Numbered from the stretch's first letter, positions 43,954 to 53,869 are shown. The stretch is 64,000 nt of DNA from Cryobacterium sp. Y11 (GCF_002929535.1 NZ_PJJO01000049.1:19866-83865), one strand, 5' to 3'. Notes: generated from the letters alone by a model not told the origin. Made by a program: numbers and translations.

Positions 43954-44467
43954 TCAAGGCGACCTGAACCCGTCCCAACCATCCGCCCGGCTCGACCTGG
44001 TCGACGTTGGCGAGTGGAAGCGCGTCTCCCCAAAATATGTTGTCGTGGAGATCGTCGGCACGATCGTTTTTGGCGTCGTGGTGTGCGGCGGCGCCAGCCT
44101 ACTCTGGCTGCTGCTCGATGCGACCTGGGCGATGTGGGTTGGCCTCGCGGTTCTCCTGATGACGATCATTAACCTCGTGTTCGAACCGCGGCGCGTGCGC
44201 TCCATCGGCTATCAGCTGCGGGGCGACGACCTGCTCTTTCGCCGCGGCATCCTTTTTCAACGCTTTGTTGCCGTGCCGTACGGGCGCATGCAGCTCATCG
44301 ATATCACGCGCGGGCCGGTCGCCCGCTGGCTCGGCTTGGCGGACCTGAAATTCGTCACCGCCGCGGCGACCGCGAGCGTATCGATTCCGGGGCTGCCAGA
44401 GGCCGATGCCGAGAGCCTGCGCGACCGTCTGGTGGAGCTCGCCGAGATTCGCCGGGCGGGACTGTGA
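43946..44467 (+). CDS. PH-domain membrane protein (bPH2, YdbS-like)
   Basis: A 173-aa protein. The GTG at 43946 follows GGAGG; the longer open frame upstream lies in the previous gene. Two helices (about 35-75, 'VEIVGTIVFGVVVCGGASLL') precede a bacterial PH domain: 'IGYQLRGDDLLFRRGILFQR', 'AVPYGRMQLIDITRGPVARW' and 'LADLKFVTAAATASVSIPGL' (bPH2/PF03703 pattern). Role unknown. It is followed by a larger protein of the same type, so they may form one membrane complex. Confidence 0.85.
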   Translation: MPDQGDLNPSQPSARLDLVDVGEWKRVSPKYVVVEIVGTIVFGVVVCGGASLLWLLLDATWAMWVGLAVLLMTIINLVFEPRRVRSIGYQLRGDDLLFRRGILFQRFVAVPYGRMQLIDITRGPVARWLGLADLKFVTAAATASVSIPGLPEADAESLRDRLVELAEIRRAGL

Positions 44468-46137
44468 GCGAGTCCGTCGTTCCGGTGCCGCGCACCGACC
44501 TCACCGACGGGCAGTGGCACCGTCTTCACCCGGCGACTCCTCTGTTGCGCGGCGGCATCTTCATGGTCGCGATCCTCGGCTTCATTTTCGCTAACCTGCG
44601 CGAACGCCTCATCGACCTATTCATCGGCCAGGAGAATTACGGCGGCGATCCGATCGACGAGATCTACCAGCGTGGGGCAACCGGGTGGGCGCTGCTCATT
44701 ATTGCCGGGGTGCTGATCGTGATCATCGTCGCGTTCTACCTGTCGTGGCGCATGCACACCTTCCGCGTCAGCGGCGAAATCGTCGAGGTGCGCAGCGGCC
44801 TCATTTTTCGCAGCAACCGCAAGGCCCGACTCGACCGGGTGCAGGGCGTGAATCTGGCCCGGCCGGTGGTTCCACGCCTATTCGGTGCGGCCCGGCTTGA
44901 AATCACCGTTGCCGGGCAAGACGGCAACGTACAGCTGGCCTACTTGGGATCGAAACTAGCGGATGACCTGCGTCGCGATATCCTGCATCTCGCCTCTGGT
45001 CTGCGGCAGGCCCGAGCGCCGATGGCCGCGCCGGAGGCCGCTGCAACACCAAACGCCCCGGCCGTGCCCGGCGATGACGAAGCCCCCACCCTGATCGGCC
45101 CGCCCACCGCGCACTCCGCCCTCGGCGATTTCGCGACCGCGCGCTACCAGGAGTTTGTGGCTCCGGAACAGGACCCCGACGCCGCGCCGCCGGAGTCGGT
45201 CGTGCGCATCCCGCCGGGGCGACTGATCGCATCCGTTGTGATGAGCGGCTTCACCGTCTTTCTGCTCCTCGCCGGCATCGGGCTGATCATCAGCGTGATC
45301 GCTGGCAGCAGCGGCTGGGTGCTCGTGGCCGTGCTGCCCGGCCTCATCGGCAGCGTCGGCTACTACTTCTCGCGCATTACCAAGCAACTACGCTTCACGA
45401 TTGCGGGCACGAGTGATGGGGTGCGGGTCGGTTTTGGGCTGCTCTCCACGAGCAGCCAGACCCTGCCGCCCGGTCGCATCCACGCGATTGCGGTATCGCA
45501 GCCCATTCTCTGGCGCCGGTTCGGGTGGTGGCAGATCAGCATCAATACCGCCGGTCAGGCCACCCGCGGCAGTGGGGCACCGGCAACCAGCACCACCATT
45601 TTGCCCGTCGGAACCCTCGCCGATGTTGCCAAGGTGCTCGAACTGGCCCTGCCAGGTTTTGACACCGACCACCATCGGGCGCTCGTGGCCGACGGCATGC
45701 TCGGCGGGCGCAAGCGTGATGCTGGCGTTCCCGACTATTTCAGCAATGCGCCGCGCCGCGCGGCCTGGTTGCGGCCGTTCTCTTGGCACCGCACCGGCTG
45801 GGCAGTATCGGGAAACGTCGCCCTGCTGCGCTGCGGCGTCATCTCTCGCGACCTGATCCTGGTGCCGCTGGCCCGCATGCAGGGCGTGAGCGTGCGGCAA
45901 GGGCCGCTGCGACGCCGGCTGCGGCTGGCCGCGGCCGACCTGTACACGGTCGCCGGCCCGGTCAACGCATCGCTCAGCGTGCTCGACGTCGACGAAGCCC
46001 TCGTGCTCTTTGAGTGGATGTCCACCGGCGCGGTTCGTTCCGCGCAGTCCGACACCAGCCATCACTGGAGCAGAGCGATGCCGAAATCCGCGGCTGACCA
46101 ACAGTCGTCTCAGAACCAGCAGGGAGCAGTAAAATGA
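44464..46137 (+). CDS. Multi-PH-domain membrane protein (YdbT-like)
   Basis: A 557-aa protein, GTG start in a GTGA overlap. Helix pairs near 25-45 and 75-95, and again near 260-310, alternate with bPH2 domains: 'GEIVEVRSGLIFRSNRKARL' with 'DRVQGVNLARPVVPRLFGAA' (domain 1), 'GVRVGFGLLSTSSQTLPPGR' (domain 2), and 'LRCGVISRDLILVPLARMQG' (domain 3). Paired YdbS/YdbT-like genes occur in many Gram-positive bacteria and are linked to membrane protection in Bacillus; their biochemical role is unclear. A Pro/Ala-rich linker separates the first and second halves. Confidence 0.85.
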   Translation: MSESVVPVPRTDLTDGQWHRLHPATPLLRGGIFMVAILGFIFANLRERLIDLFIGQENYGGDPIDEIYQRGATGWALLIIAGVLIVIIVAFYLSWRMHTFRVSGEIVEVRSGLIFRSNRKARLDRVQGVNLARPVVPRLFGAARLEITVAGQDGNVQLAYLGSKLADDLRRDILHLASGLRQARAPMAAPEAAATPNAPAVPGDDEAPTLIGPPTAHSALGDFATARYQEFVAPEQDPDAAPPESVVRIPPGRLIASVVMSGFTVFLLLAGIGLIISVIAGSSGWVLVAVLPGLIGSVGYYFSRITKQLRFTIAGTSDGVRVGFGLLSTSSQTLPPGRIHAIAVSQPILWRRFGWWQISINTAGQATRGSGAPATSTTILPVGTLADVAKVLELALPGFDTDHHRALVADGMLGGRKRDAGVPDYFSNAPRRAAWLRPFSWHRTGWAVSGNVALLRCGVISRDLILVPLARMQGVSVRQGPLRRRLRLAAADLYTVAGPVNASLSVLDVDEALVLFEWMSTGAVRSAQSDTSHHWSRAMPKSAADQQSSQNQQGAVK

Positions 46138-46895
46138 CCGGAAAGCCCGGCCGCCTCGGCGTCGGAATCATCGGCGCCGGCCACGTCGGCCCCATTCTCG
46201 GAGCCGCCCTCGCCGGCGCCGGCCACGCCATCGTCGGCATCACCGCAATCTCGCAGGCCAGCCGCGACCGGGCCGAAGCGATTCTGCCTCTCGTGCCCAT
46301 TTTGACCGTGCCTGAAGTCGTCGAACGCAGTGAACTGGTCATCATCGCCGTGCCGGATACGCAGCTAGAGAGCCTCGTGCAGGGCCTCGCTGCGACCAAC
46401 ACCTGGCAGCCTGGCCAGCTTGTGCTGCACACCTCCGCTCGGTTTGGTACCGCGGTGCTCGCCCCGGCCCAGGCAGCTGGCGCGATTCCGTTGGCGGTTC
46501 ACCCGGCCATGGCGTTCACCGGCACCAGCCTTGACCTCGCTCGGCTCGCCGACAGCTATTTTGCCGTGACCGCGCCGGGCCCCGTACTTCCGATCGGGCA
46601 GGCACTTGCGGTGGAGATGGGCGGCGAACCACTCATCATCGCCGAGGGCGACCGGGCCAGCTACGCCGAAGCCATCGAAATTGCCACCGCCTTTTCTACC
46701 TCGATCGTCGAGCAGGCCAGCCGCCTGCTGACCGGTATCGGCCTGGAGAATCCAGGCGCTGTCATCGGCCCGCTGCTGCGCTCCGCGATGGAGAATGCCC
46801 TCGGGCATCTGGGCTCCGAACGCCTTGACTTGGCCGGCCTCGACGAGTTCGAACAGCGCCGGCATCCGCTTGACAACGACCGGGAAGCTGAATGA
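46134..46895 (+). CDS. Rossmann-like/DUF2520 oxidoreductase-type protein
   Basis: A 253-aa protein. N-terminal Rossmann domain: 'LGVGIIGAGHVGPILGAALA' (G-x-G-x-x-G nucleotide loop), 'VVERSELVIIAVPDTQLESL', and 'VLHTSARFGTAVLAPAQAAG'. The C-terminal part is the DUF2520 helical domain: 'LAVHPAMAFTGTSLDLARLA' then 'ENPGAVIGPLLRSAMENALG'. It resembles ketopantoate/pyrroline-5-carboxylate reductases. Because panC is the next gene (ATGA overlap), a role as an alternative ketopantoate reductase in pantothenate synthesis is attractive but unproven. Confidence 0.85.
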   Translation: MTGKPGRLGVGIIGAGHVGPILGAALAGAGHAIVGITAISQASRDRAEAILPLVPILTVPEVVERSELVIIAVPDTQLESLVQGLAATNTWQPGQLVLHTSARFGTAVLAPAQAAGAIPLAVHPAMAFTGTSLDLARLADSYFAVTAPGPVLPIGQALAVEMGGEPLIIAEGDRASYAEAIEIATAFSTSIVEQASRLLTGIGLENPGAVIGPLLRSAMENALGHLGSERLDLAGLDEFEQRRHPLDNDREAE

Positions 46896-47764
46896 GCACG
46901 CCAGAACTGATCCACACCATCGCCGAGTTGCAGCAGAAGCTGGGCGATGCCCGCGACCGGGCGGCCCGGGCCGGCGGTGACGGCCGTATCGTGCTGGTGC
47001 CGACCATGGGCGCCCTGCACGCCGGGCACCTCGCCCTGGTGCGGCGGGCGCAGGCGCTCGGCGGCATCGTCGTGGTGTCGATCTTCGTCAACCCGTTGCA
47101 GTTCGGCGTCGGCGAAGACCTCGAGCGGTATCCGCGCACCGAAACCGCCGATCTCGCCGCCCTCGCGGCCGAGAACGTGTCGTTCGTGTTCGCGCCGAGT
47201 GCCCGTGACATGTATCCAGACACGGCGAACGGCACGCGCGTGACCGCCGGCCCGATCGGCAGCGCTTTCGAAGGCGCCGTGCGCCCCGGACACTTCGACG
47301 GCATGCTCACGGTCGTGGCGAAACTGCTCAATATCGTGCAACCGGATGCCGCTGTATTCGGCCAAAAAGACGGCCAGCAGGTTTTTCTCGTGCAGAGCAT
47401 GGTCGCCGACCTGAACCTGCGCACCGAGATCGAGGTGGTGCCGACCGTGCGTGAGCCGAGCGGACTCGCCTTGTCCAGCCGTAACCGCTACCTCGACGAG
47501 GCCCAGAATACGGCGGCGGGGGCTCTGTTCGCCGGGCTGACTGCTGCCGCTGAAACTGCTGCGGCCGGGCAAATAGCCGCCCTCTCAGCCGCACACGCAC
47601 GCATGGCCGCCCAGCCCCTGGTTAAACTGGACTATCTCGTGATCGTGCACCCGCAGACCTTTGTTCCGGTCGACGACGCTTATCACGGGCCGGCCCGCAT
47701 TCTCGTGGCCGCGCGCGTCGGAACCACCCGCCTGATCGACAACGTGCCGCTTACCCTGGGGTAG
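46892..47764 (+). CDS. panC: Pantothenate synthetase
   Basis: A 290-aa ATP-dependent ligase joining pantoate and beta-alanine. 'VLVPTMGALHAGHLALVRRA' holds the HIGH-like motif (H-A-G-H), 'SIFVNPLQFGVGEDLERYPR' the pantoate site, 'VFGQKDGQQVFLVQSMVADL' the beta-alanine/ATP region, and 'EPSGLALSSRNRYLD' the KMSKS-like loop (LSSRN). It overlaps the DUF2520 gene (ATGA). No panB or panD is in the window. Confidence 0.97.
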   Translation: MSTPELIHTIAELQQKLGDARDRAARAGGDGRIVLVPTMGALHAGHLALVRRAQALGGIVVVSIFVNPLQFGVGEDLERYPRTETADLAALAAENVSFVFAPSARDMYPDTANGTRVTAGPIGSAFEGAVRPGHFDGMLTVVAKLLNIVQPDAAVFGQKDGQQVFLVQSMVADLNLRTEIEVVPTVREPSGLALSSRNRYLDEAQNTAAGALFAGLTAAAETAAAGQIAALSAAHARMAAQPLVKLDYLVIVHPQTFVPVDDAYHGPARILVAARVGTTRLIDNVPLTLG

Positions 47765-47806
47765 CATCCGCTTATTTCTGAACTGACAGCACCAACGGAG
47801 AACCGC

Positions 47807-49330
47807 ATGAGCCAGAACCCCACATCCGCCTCGCCCGACGACGAATTCTCCGACCTGGAAATGAACGAGCAGAAGGCCGTGCGCCTCGGCAAACGTGACC
47901 GCCTGAATGCGGCAGCCGCCAGCCCCGCCGGCGGCGCCTACCCGGTATCGGTTCCGGTCACCCACACCATTCCGGCCGTGCGCGCCGAATTCGGCCAGCT
48001 CGAAGCGGATGCCACCACCGGCGTTACCGTCGGCCTGGCCGGCCGCATCGTGCACCTGCGCAATACCGGCAAGCTATGCTTCGCGAGCCTGCAGTCAGGC
48101 GACGGCACCCGCATTCAGGCCATGGTGTCGCTGGCCGCCGTCGGCGAAACGTCGCTCGCGGCCTGGAAGGACCTGGTCGACCTCGGCGACCACCTGTTCG
48201 TCACCGGCGAGGTCATCTCCAGTCGTCGCGGCGAGCTGTCGATCATGGTGACCGACTGGCAGATTGCGGCCAAGGCGCTGCTGCCGCTGCCCAACTTGCA
48301 CACCGAGCTCAGTGAAGAGACCAGGGTGCGCAGCCGCTACCTCGACTTGATCAGCCGCGAACAGGCCCGCAGTAACGTGATCTCCCGTTCAAAGGCCGTC
48401 GCGAGCCTGCGCAAGACATTTACCGACCTGGACTTCATCGAGATCGAAACCCCGATGTTGCAGACCATGCACGGCGGGGCATCCGCTCGCCCATTTCACA
48501 CCCATAGCAATGCCTTCGACACCGAGCTATTTCTGCGCATTGCGCCCGAACTGTTTTTGAAGCGCGCAGTGGTCGGCGGCATCGACCGGGTGTACGAGAT
48601 CAACCGCAACTTTCGCAACGAGGGCGCCGACTCCACCCACTCTCCCGAATTCGCGATGCTCGAGGCCTATGAAGCGTATGGCGACTACAACTCCATCGCC
48701 GACCTCACCCAGAAGCTGATTCAGGATGCCGCGCTTGCGATCGCGGGATCGCACACGGTTACCTGGGCCGACGGTACCCTATTCGACCTCGGCGGTGAGT
48801 GGGATCGCATCGGCATGTACGACAGCCTGTCGGCGGCCGCCGGCATCACGATCACGCCCGAGACGCCCCTGGCCGATTTGGTCGCCCTCGCTGCCCGCGA
48901 AGGCATCGAGATCGACCATCCCATTCACGGCAAGTACGTCGAAGAGCTGTGGGAACACTTCGTCAAGGGCGACCTGGTGCGTCCAACCTTCGTGATGGAC
49001 TTTCCGATTGACACGAGCCCCCTCGTGCGCGGCCACCGTTCGGTGGCCGGCGTGGTGGAAAAGTGGGACCTCTACGTGCGCGGCTTCGAACTGGCCACCG
49101 GCTATTCTGAGCTCGTCGACCCGGTCGTGCAGCGCGAACGCTTCATCGAGCAGGCCAGCCTTGCCGCGGGGGGAGACCCGGAGGCCATGCGTCTCGACGA
49201 AGAATTTCTGCGTGCGCTGGAATACGGCATGCCGCCGACCGGCGGTATGGGCATGGGCATCGACCGGATGCTGATGGCACTGACCGGTCTCGGTATTCGC
49301 GAGACGATTCTTTTCCCCCTGGTGAAGTAG
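47807..49330 (+). CDS. lysS: Lysyl-tRNA synthetase, class II
   Basis: A 507-aa enzyme; ATG preceded by GGAG. N-terminal OB-fold domain (about 60-160: 'VGLAGRIVHLRNTGKLCFAS'), then the class II core: motif 1 near 'TFTDLDFIEIETPMLQ', motif 2 'YEINRNFRNEGADSTHSPEF' and motif 3 'PTGGMGMGIDRMLMALTGLG'. It charges tRNA-Lys for translation. A 45-residue disordered N-terminal extension (acidic then basic) precedes the OB fold. It sits 42 nt after panC. Confidence 0.97.
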   Translation: MSQNPTSASPDDEFSDLEMNEQKAVRLGKRDRLNAAAASPAGGAYPVSVPVTHTIPAVRAEFGQLEADATTGVTVGLAGRIVHLRNTGKLCFASLQSGDGTRIQAMVSLAAVGETSLAAWKDLVDLGDHLFVTGEVISSRRGELSIMVTDWQIAAKALLPLPNLHTELSEETRVRSRYLDLISREQARSNVISRSKAVASLRKTFTDLDFIEIETPMLQTMHGGASARPFHTHSNAFDTELFLRIAPELFLKRAVVGGIDRVYEINRNFRNEGADSTHSPEFAMLEAYEAYGDYNSIADLTQKLIQDAALAIAGSHTVTWADGTLFDLGGEWDRIGMYDSLSAAAGITITPETPLADLVALAAREGIEIDHPIHGKYVEELWEHFVKGDLVRPTFVMDFPIDTSPLVRGHRSVAGVVEKWDLYVRGFELATGYSELVDPVVQRERFIEQASLAAGGDPEAMRLDEEFLRALEYGMPPTGGMGMGIDRMLMALTGLGIRETILFPLVK

Positions 49331-49333
49331 ACC

Positions 49334-49483
49334 ATGATGAGCTATCTGCCCGATGACGAGCTGCAGCCCGATAAGGGCGGGCGCAAACCGCCGTCGATGA
49401 ACCGCATCGCGATTTGGGTGATCGTCGGCGGCGTCGGCGTCTATTTTCTCGGCAGCGGCATCTTCGCGATCCTCACCAAGTAG
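49334..49483 (+). CDS. Small membrane protein (49 aa), conserved position after lysS
   Basis: Starts MMSYLPDDELQPDKGGRKPP with ATG 3 nt after the lysS stop, and has one helix: 'RIAIWVIVGGVGVYFLGSGI'. The acidic N-terminus is cytoplasmic and the helix near the C-terminus. It is too short for usual ORF callers. The codon use looks like its neighbours (G/C at third positions). Function unknown; its tight spacing suggests co-translation with lysS. Confidence 0.7.
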   Translation: MMSYLPDDELQPDKGGRKPPSMNRIAIWVIVGGVGVYFLGSGIFAILTK

Positions 49484-49516
49484 CCGCTCTCCAGACTGTG
49501 CGCGTAGTCTGGGGGT

Positions 49517-49696
49517 GTGATTGAGAACTTTTGGGGTAACGCGCTCTTTTCGGTTGTACCCACCATTGCGCTTGGCCTCATCTTCTGGATGTTGATGCGC
49601 TCAATCCTGCGCGCTGACCGCACCGAACGTAAGGTGTACGCCCAAATCGAAGCCGAAGAACGCGCCAGGCTCGGTCTCGACAAACCGGCCACCTAA
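49517..49696 (+). CDS. Small membrane protein (59 aa), probable
   Basis: GTG at 49517, with one or two helices: 'LFSVVPTIALGLIFWMLMRS', then a charged cytoplasmic tail ('RADRTERKVYAQIEAEERAR'). No clear ribosome site, so translation may be leaderless or coupled. It ends 6 nt before the cardiolipin synthase gene, which suggests an operon. The good coding periodicity and membrane-helix pattern support it as real; its function is unknown. Confidence 0.65.
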   Translation: MIENFWGNALFSVVPTIALGLIFWMLMRSILRADRTERKVYAQIEAEERARLGLDKPAT

Positions 49697-49702
49697 GTAC
49701 CA

Positions 49703-51166
49703 ATGTTTGGCATAGACGGCGTGGCCATCACCGTTGTGCTGGCCTTCATCGTCGACTTTTCGGTGCGTCTCGTGGCCATTATTGTTGTTCCCCGCAATCG
49801 CCGGCCCATGTCGGGCATGGCCTGGTTGCTGACCATCTTTTTCATTCCGTACCTCGGCGTGCTGCTGTTTCTGCTGATCGGCTACCGCACCCTGCCGAAG
49901 AAACGCCGATTGATGCAGGAGGAGATCAACAAGTTCATCCTCGATAGCACCGAGGGCATGGAGCTGGTGCGGCGCGATCATCCGTGGCCGAGTTGGCTCG
50001 AATCGGTCGTTGAACTTAACCGCAACCTCGGGGCGATGCCACTCGTCGGCGACAACACCGCGAGCCTGATCAACAACTATCAGCTCGCGTTCGACACCAT
50101 GATCGCCGACATTGATCTGGCCCAGAAATACGTGCACGTTGAGTTCTACATTCTCTCCTTGGACCACACCACGGCGCAGTTCTTCGACGCCTTGGAAAAC
50201 GCGCACAAGCGCGGTGTGACCGTGCGGGTGCTGATGGACCACATCCAGACCATGCGAAAACCCGGCTTTCACCAGACCAAGAAACGCCTGACGGATGCTG
50301 GTATCCACTGGGAACTCATGCTGCCGGTACAGCCTTTTAAGGGCAAATGGCAGCGACCAGACCTGCGCAACCACCGCAAGCTGCTCATCATCGATGGTCT
50401 GGTCGGTTTCATGGGATCGCAGAACATCATCGACCGCACCTACAACATGCGACGTAACATCCGTCGGGGTTTGAAGTGGAAAGACTTCATGACCCGGCTG
50501 GAAGGCCCGATCGTGTCCGGGCTGAACGCGATATTCATCACCGACTGGTACAGCGAAACCAACGAACTGCTCACGCGTGACATCGAGCCGGTGCATCCGC
50601 GGCCGGTGACGGATGCCCTCGACTGCCAGGTCGTGCCGAGTGGCCCCGGTTTCAAGGGTGAGAACAACCTGCGGTTATTTCTCGCGTTGCTGTACTACGC
50701 ACAGGACCGCATCATCATCACGAGTCCCTATTTTGTGCCGGACGAATCGATCATGTACGCCATTACGACTGCCGTACAGCGGGGCCTGCACGTTGAACTA
50801 TTCGTGTCGGAGATCGGCGACCAGGCCGTGGTCTACCACGCGCAGCGCTCGTACTACGAGGAACTACTGACCGCGGGCGTGCACATCTACATGTACAAGG
50901 CGCCATACATTTTGCACGCCAAGCACTTCACCATTGACGATGAGGTCGCCGTCGTCGGCTCGAGCAACATGGACCAGCGCTCGTTCAGCCTCAACATGGA
51001 GGTATCGCTCATGGTGCGCGGCCCGGCGTTCGTGCGCAACCTGCGCGCCATGGAGGACGAGAACCGGCGCAACAGCCGCGAGCTCACGCTTGAGGAGTGG
51101 CGCAAGCAGCCGCTGCGCTCGACCATTCTCGACAACCTCGCAAGGCTCACCTCCGCCGTACAGTAG
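49703..51166 (+). CDS. cls: Cardiolipin synthase (PLD family)
   Basis: A 487-aa phospholipase-D-type enzyme that forms cardiolipin, most likely from two phosphatidylglycerol molecules. Two N-terminal helices (about 5-30 and 38-60) are followed by the two HKD motifs: 'NHRKLLIIDGLVGFMGSQNI' near 223 and 'HAKHFTIDDEVAVVGSSNMD' near 405. 'HVEFYILSLDHTTAQFFDAL' and 'QRSFSLNMEVSLMV' are family signatures. A membrane-bound, Mg-independent type. It may be co-transcribed with the small gene before it. Confidence 0.95.
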   Translation: MFGIDGVAITVVLAFIVDFSVRLVAIIVVPRNRRPMSGMAWLLTIFFIPYLGVLLFLLIGYRTLPKKRRLMQEEINKFILDSTEGMELVRRDHPWPSWLESVVELNRNLGAMPLVGDNTASLINNYQLAFDTMIADIDLAQKYVHVEFYILSLDHTTAQFFDALENAHKRGVTVRVLMDHIQTMRKPGFHQTKKRLTDAGIHWELMLPVQPFKGKWQRPDLRNHRKLLIIDGLVGFMGSQNIIDRTYNMRRNIRRGLKWKDFMTRLEGPIVSGLNAIFITDWYSETNELLTRDIEPVHPRPVTDALDCQVVPSGPGFKGENNLRLFLALLYYAQDRIIITSPYFVPDESIMYAITTAVQRGLHVELFVSEIGDQAVVYHAQRSYYEELLTAGVHIYMYKAPYILHAKHFTIDDEVAVVGSSNMDQRSFSLNMEVSLMVRGPAFVRNLRAMEDENRRNSRELTLEEWRKQPLRSTILDNLARLTSAVQ

Positions 51167-51173
51167 CGCCTGT

Positions 51174-51212
51174 TGACGGATGCCGCGCGCGGCCCGCGCG
51201 TAGCATCCGTCA
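51174..51212 (+). terminator. GC-rich hairpin after cls
   Basis: TGACGGATGC (51174-51183) and GCATCCGTCA (51203-51212) are exact complements, with a CGCGCG-type inner stem. No T tract. It lies 8 nt after the stop and may end the cls transcript. Confidence 0.6.
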
Positions 51213-51303
51213 CGCCTACGGCGAACAAACGCCCGGAAGCGGCGCAGGCTGGCTACTCTCAAAGTAACGGCACCAACTGCCCTGGCGCCAAGGGAGCGAT
51301 CAC

Positions 51304-53829
51304 ATGTTTGAAAGATTTACCGACCGAGCTCGTCGCGTCGTCGTTTTGGCCCAGGAAGAGGCCAAGATGCTCAACCACAACTACATCGGTACCGAGCACA
51401 TTCTGCTCGGGCTGATTCACGAGGGTGAGGGCGTCGCTGCGAAGGCTCTGGAGAGCCTTGGCATCTCGCTGGACGCCGTCCGCGAGCAAGTACAAGACAT
51501 TATCGGCCAGGGGCAGCAGCAGCCCACCGGCCACATCCCCTTCACGCCGCGGGCGAAGAAGGTCCTCGAGCTGAGCCTGCGCGAAGCGCTGCAGCTCGGC
51601 CACAACTACATTGGTACCGAGCACATTCTGCTCGGACTCATTCGCGAGGGCGAGGGTGTTGCAGCCCAGGTTCTCGTGAAGCTCGGCGCCGACCTCAACC
51701 GCGTGCGCCAGCAGGTCATTCAGCTTCTCTCCGGATATCAGGGCAAGGAGCAGGTCGCCGTCGGCGCCAACGAGCAGGCGGCCAACACGGCCGGCAGCCA
51801 GGTGCTCGACCAGTTCGGCCGCAACCTTACTCAGATGGCTCGCGACAACAAGCTCGACCCGGTCATCGGGCGCGAGAAAGAAATCGAGCGGGTCATGCAG
51901 ATCCTCTCGCGTCGCACCAAAAACAATCCCGTGCTGATCGGTGAACCCGGCGTCGGCAAGACCGCCGTCGTCGAGGGCCTCGCCCAGGCGATCGTCAAGG
52001 GCGATGTGCCAGAGACCCTCAAGGACAAGCAGCTCTACTCGCTCGACCTCGGTTCGCTCATCGCTGGAAGCCGCTACCGTGGTGACTTCGAAGAGCGCCT
52101 GAAAAAGGTCACCAAGGAGATTCGCACCCGCGGCGACATCATCGTCTTCATCGACGAGATCCACACCCTGGTGGGTGCCGGTGCCGCCGAGGGCGCCATC
52201 GACGCCGCATCGATTCTGAAGCCGCTGCTGGCCCGCGGTGAGCTGCAGACCATCGGTGCGACCACCCTCGACGAGTACCGTAAGCACTTCGAAAAGGATG
52301 CCGCCCTCGAGCGCCGCTTCCAGTCGATTCAGGTGGGTGAGCCATCGCTGGCACACACGATCAACATTCTGAAGGGACTGCGCGACCGCTACGAGGCGCA
52401 CCACAAGGTATCGATCACCGACGGCGCACTTGTCGCCGCGGCAAACCTCGCCGACCGCTACGTCTCCGACCGTTTTCTGCCCGACAAGGCCATCGACCTG
52501 ATCGACGAGGCCGGTGCCCGACTGCGCCTCTCGATTCTCTCGAGCCCGCCGGAGCTGCGCGAATTCGACGAGAAGATCGCCGTGGTGCGCGCCGCCAAGG
52601 AACTCGCCATTGAAGAGCAAGACTTCGAGAAGGCAGCGGGCCTGCGCGACGAGGAGAAGAACCTCCTCGGCGAGCGTCTGCGCCTCGAGAAGAAGTGGAA
52701 GTCCGGCGACGTTAAGACCACCGCCGTCGTCGACGAGGGCCTGATCGCCGAAGTTCTGGCCCAGGCCACCGGCATCCCGGTGTTCAAGCTCACCGAGGAA
52801 GAGTCCTCGCGACTGGTCTTCATGGAGAAGGCACTGCACCAGCGCGTCATCGGTCAGGAAGAGGCCATCTCGGCGCTCGCCAAGACCATCCGTCGCACCC
52901 GTGCCGGCCTGAAGGACCCGAAGCGTCCCTCCGGTTCCTTCGTCTTCGCCGGCCCCACCGGCGTCGGAAAGACCGAGCTCGCCAAGGCGCTCGCCGAGTT
53001 CTTGTTCGACGACGAAGCCGCGATGATCTCGCTCGACATGAGTGAATACGGCGAGAAGCACACCGTGTCGCGCCTGTTCGGCGCGCCTCCCGGATTCGTC
53101 GGCTTCGAAGAGGGCGGCCAGCTCACCGAAAAGGTGCGCCGCAAGCCGTTCTCCGTTGTATTGTTCGACGAGATCGAGAAGGCTCACCCCGACATCTTCA
53201 ACTCCCTGCTCCAGATTCTGGAAGAGGGCAGGTTGACGGATGGCCAGGGTCGCGTCGTCGACTTCAAGAACACCGTCATCATCATGACGACCAACCTCGG
53301 CACCAAGGACATCTCGGGCGGACCGGTCGGCTTCCAGCTGGAGGGCGACTCGACCACCGGGTACGAGCGCATGGCTGGCAAGGTGAAGGACGAGCTGAAG
53401 AAGCACTTCAAGCCCGAGTTCCTCAACCGCGTCGACGAAGTCATCGTGTTCCCGCAGCTGACCAAGCCCGAGCTGCTGCAGATCGTCGATCTGTTCATCA
53501 AGCGTTTGGGTGTGCGCCTGCTCGACCGCGACATGACCGTCGAGGTCACAGTTCCGGCGAAGGAACACCTGATCGAGGTCGGATTCGACCCGACGCTCGG
53601 TGCTCGCCCGCTGCGTCGTGCGATCCAGCGCGAGGTGGAGGACCGCCTGTCGGAGAAAATCCTGCAGGGCGAGCTCAGTGCCGGAGACCACGTGCACGTG
53701 GACTTCGTCGAAGGCAAGCTCGTGTTCACCACGACGTCCAGGATTGACCCGGTCGGCGTGGGAGTGAACACGACTGCCGCCGTTGGTACCGGCCCAGCCA
53801 CCCCCGACCTAGCCATCACCAGCGACTAG
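51304..53829 (+). CDS. clpC: ATP-dependent Clp protease ATP-binding subunit ClpC
   Basis: An 841-aa HSP100 unfoldase that feeds substrates to ClpP. Start [20 protein letters not shown] with GGGAG upstream. Two Clp-N repeats (1-145; '[20 protein letters not shown]' and '[20 protein letters not shown]'), AAA1 with Walker A GEPGVGKT near 215, a UVR motif ('[20 protein letters not shown]', about 436), and AAA2 with [14 protein letters not shown] near 550. No ctsR, mcsA or mcsB is nearby, as in actinobacteria that use ClgR. Followed by a strong terminator. A TACTCT hexamer near 51253 may be its -10 box. Confidence 0.98.
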   Translation: MFERFTDRARRVVVLAQEEAKMLNHNYIGTEHILLGLIHEGEGVAAKALESLGISLDAVREQVQDIIGQGQQQPTGHIPFTPRAKKVLELSLREALQLGHNYIGTEHILLGLIREGEGVAAQVLVKLGADLNRVRQQVIQLLSGYQGKEQVAVGANEQAANTAGSQVLDQFGRNLTQMARDNKLDPVIGREKEIERVMQILSRRTKNNPVLIGEPGVGKTAVVEGLAQAIVKGDVPETLKDKQLYSLDLGSLIAGSRYRGDFEERLKKVTKEIRTRGDIIVFIDEIHTLVGAGAAEGAIDAASILKPLLARGELQTIGATTLDEYRKHFEKDAALERRFQSIQVGEPSLAHTINILKGLRDRYEAHHKVSITDGALVAAANLADRYVSDRFLPDKAIDLIDEAGARLRLSILSSPPELREFDEKIAVVRAAKELAIEEQDFEKAAGLRDEEKNLLGERLRLEKKWKSGDVKTTAVVDEGLIAEVLAQATGIPVFKLTEEESSRLVFMEKALHQRVIGQEEAISALAKTIRRTRAGLKDPKRPSGSFVFAGPTGVGKTELAKALAEFLFDDEAAMISLDMSEYGEKHTVSRLFGAPPGFVGFEEGGQLTEKVRRKPFSVVLFDEIEKAHPDIFNSLLQILEEGRLTDGQGRVVDFKNTVIIMTTNLGTKDISGGPVGFQLEGDSTTGYERMAGKVKDELKKHFKPEFLNRVDEVIVFPQLTKPELLQIVDLFIKRLGVRLLDRDMTVEVTVPAKEHLIEVGFDPTLGARPLRRAIQREVEDRLSEKILQGELSAGDHVHVDFVEGKLVFTTTSRIDPVGVGVNTTAAVGTGPATPDLAITSD

Positions 53830-53839
53830 GCACTGATCA

Positions 53840-53869
53840 GGCCCGGCAGATTCGTCTGCCGGGCCTTTT
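53840..53869 (+). terminator. Intrinsic terminator of clpC
   Basis: An 11-bp perfect stem GGCCCGGCAGA / TCTGCCGGGCC with a TTCG tetraloop, followed by TTTT. It lies 10 nt after the clpC stop. Confidence 0.92.

Noticed and set aside
51259..53697. 812-codon open frame on the minus strand opposite clpC
   Set aside because: Antisense shadow of a strongly conserved plus-strand gene in high-GC DNA; no family resemblance.
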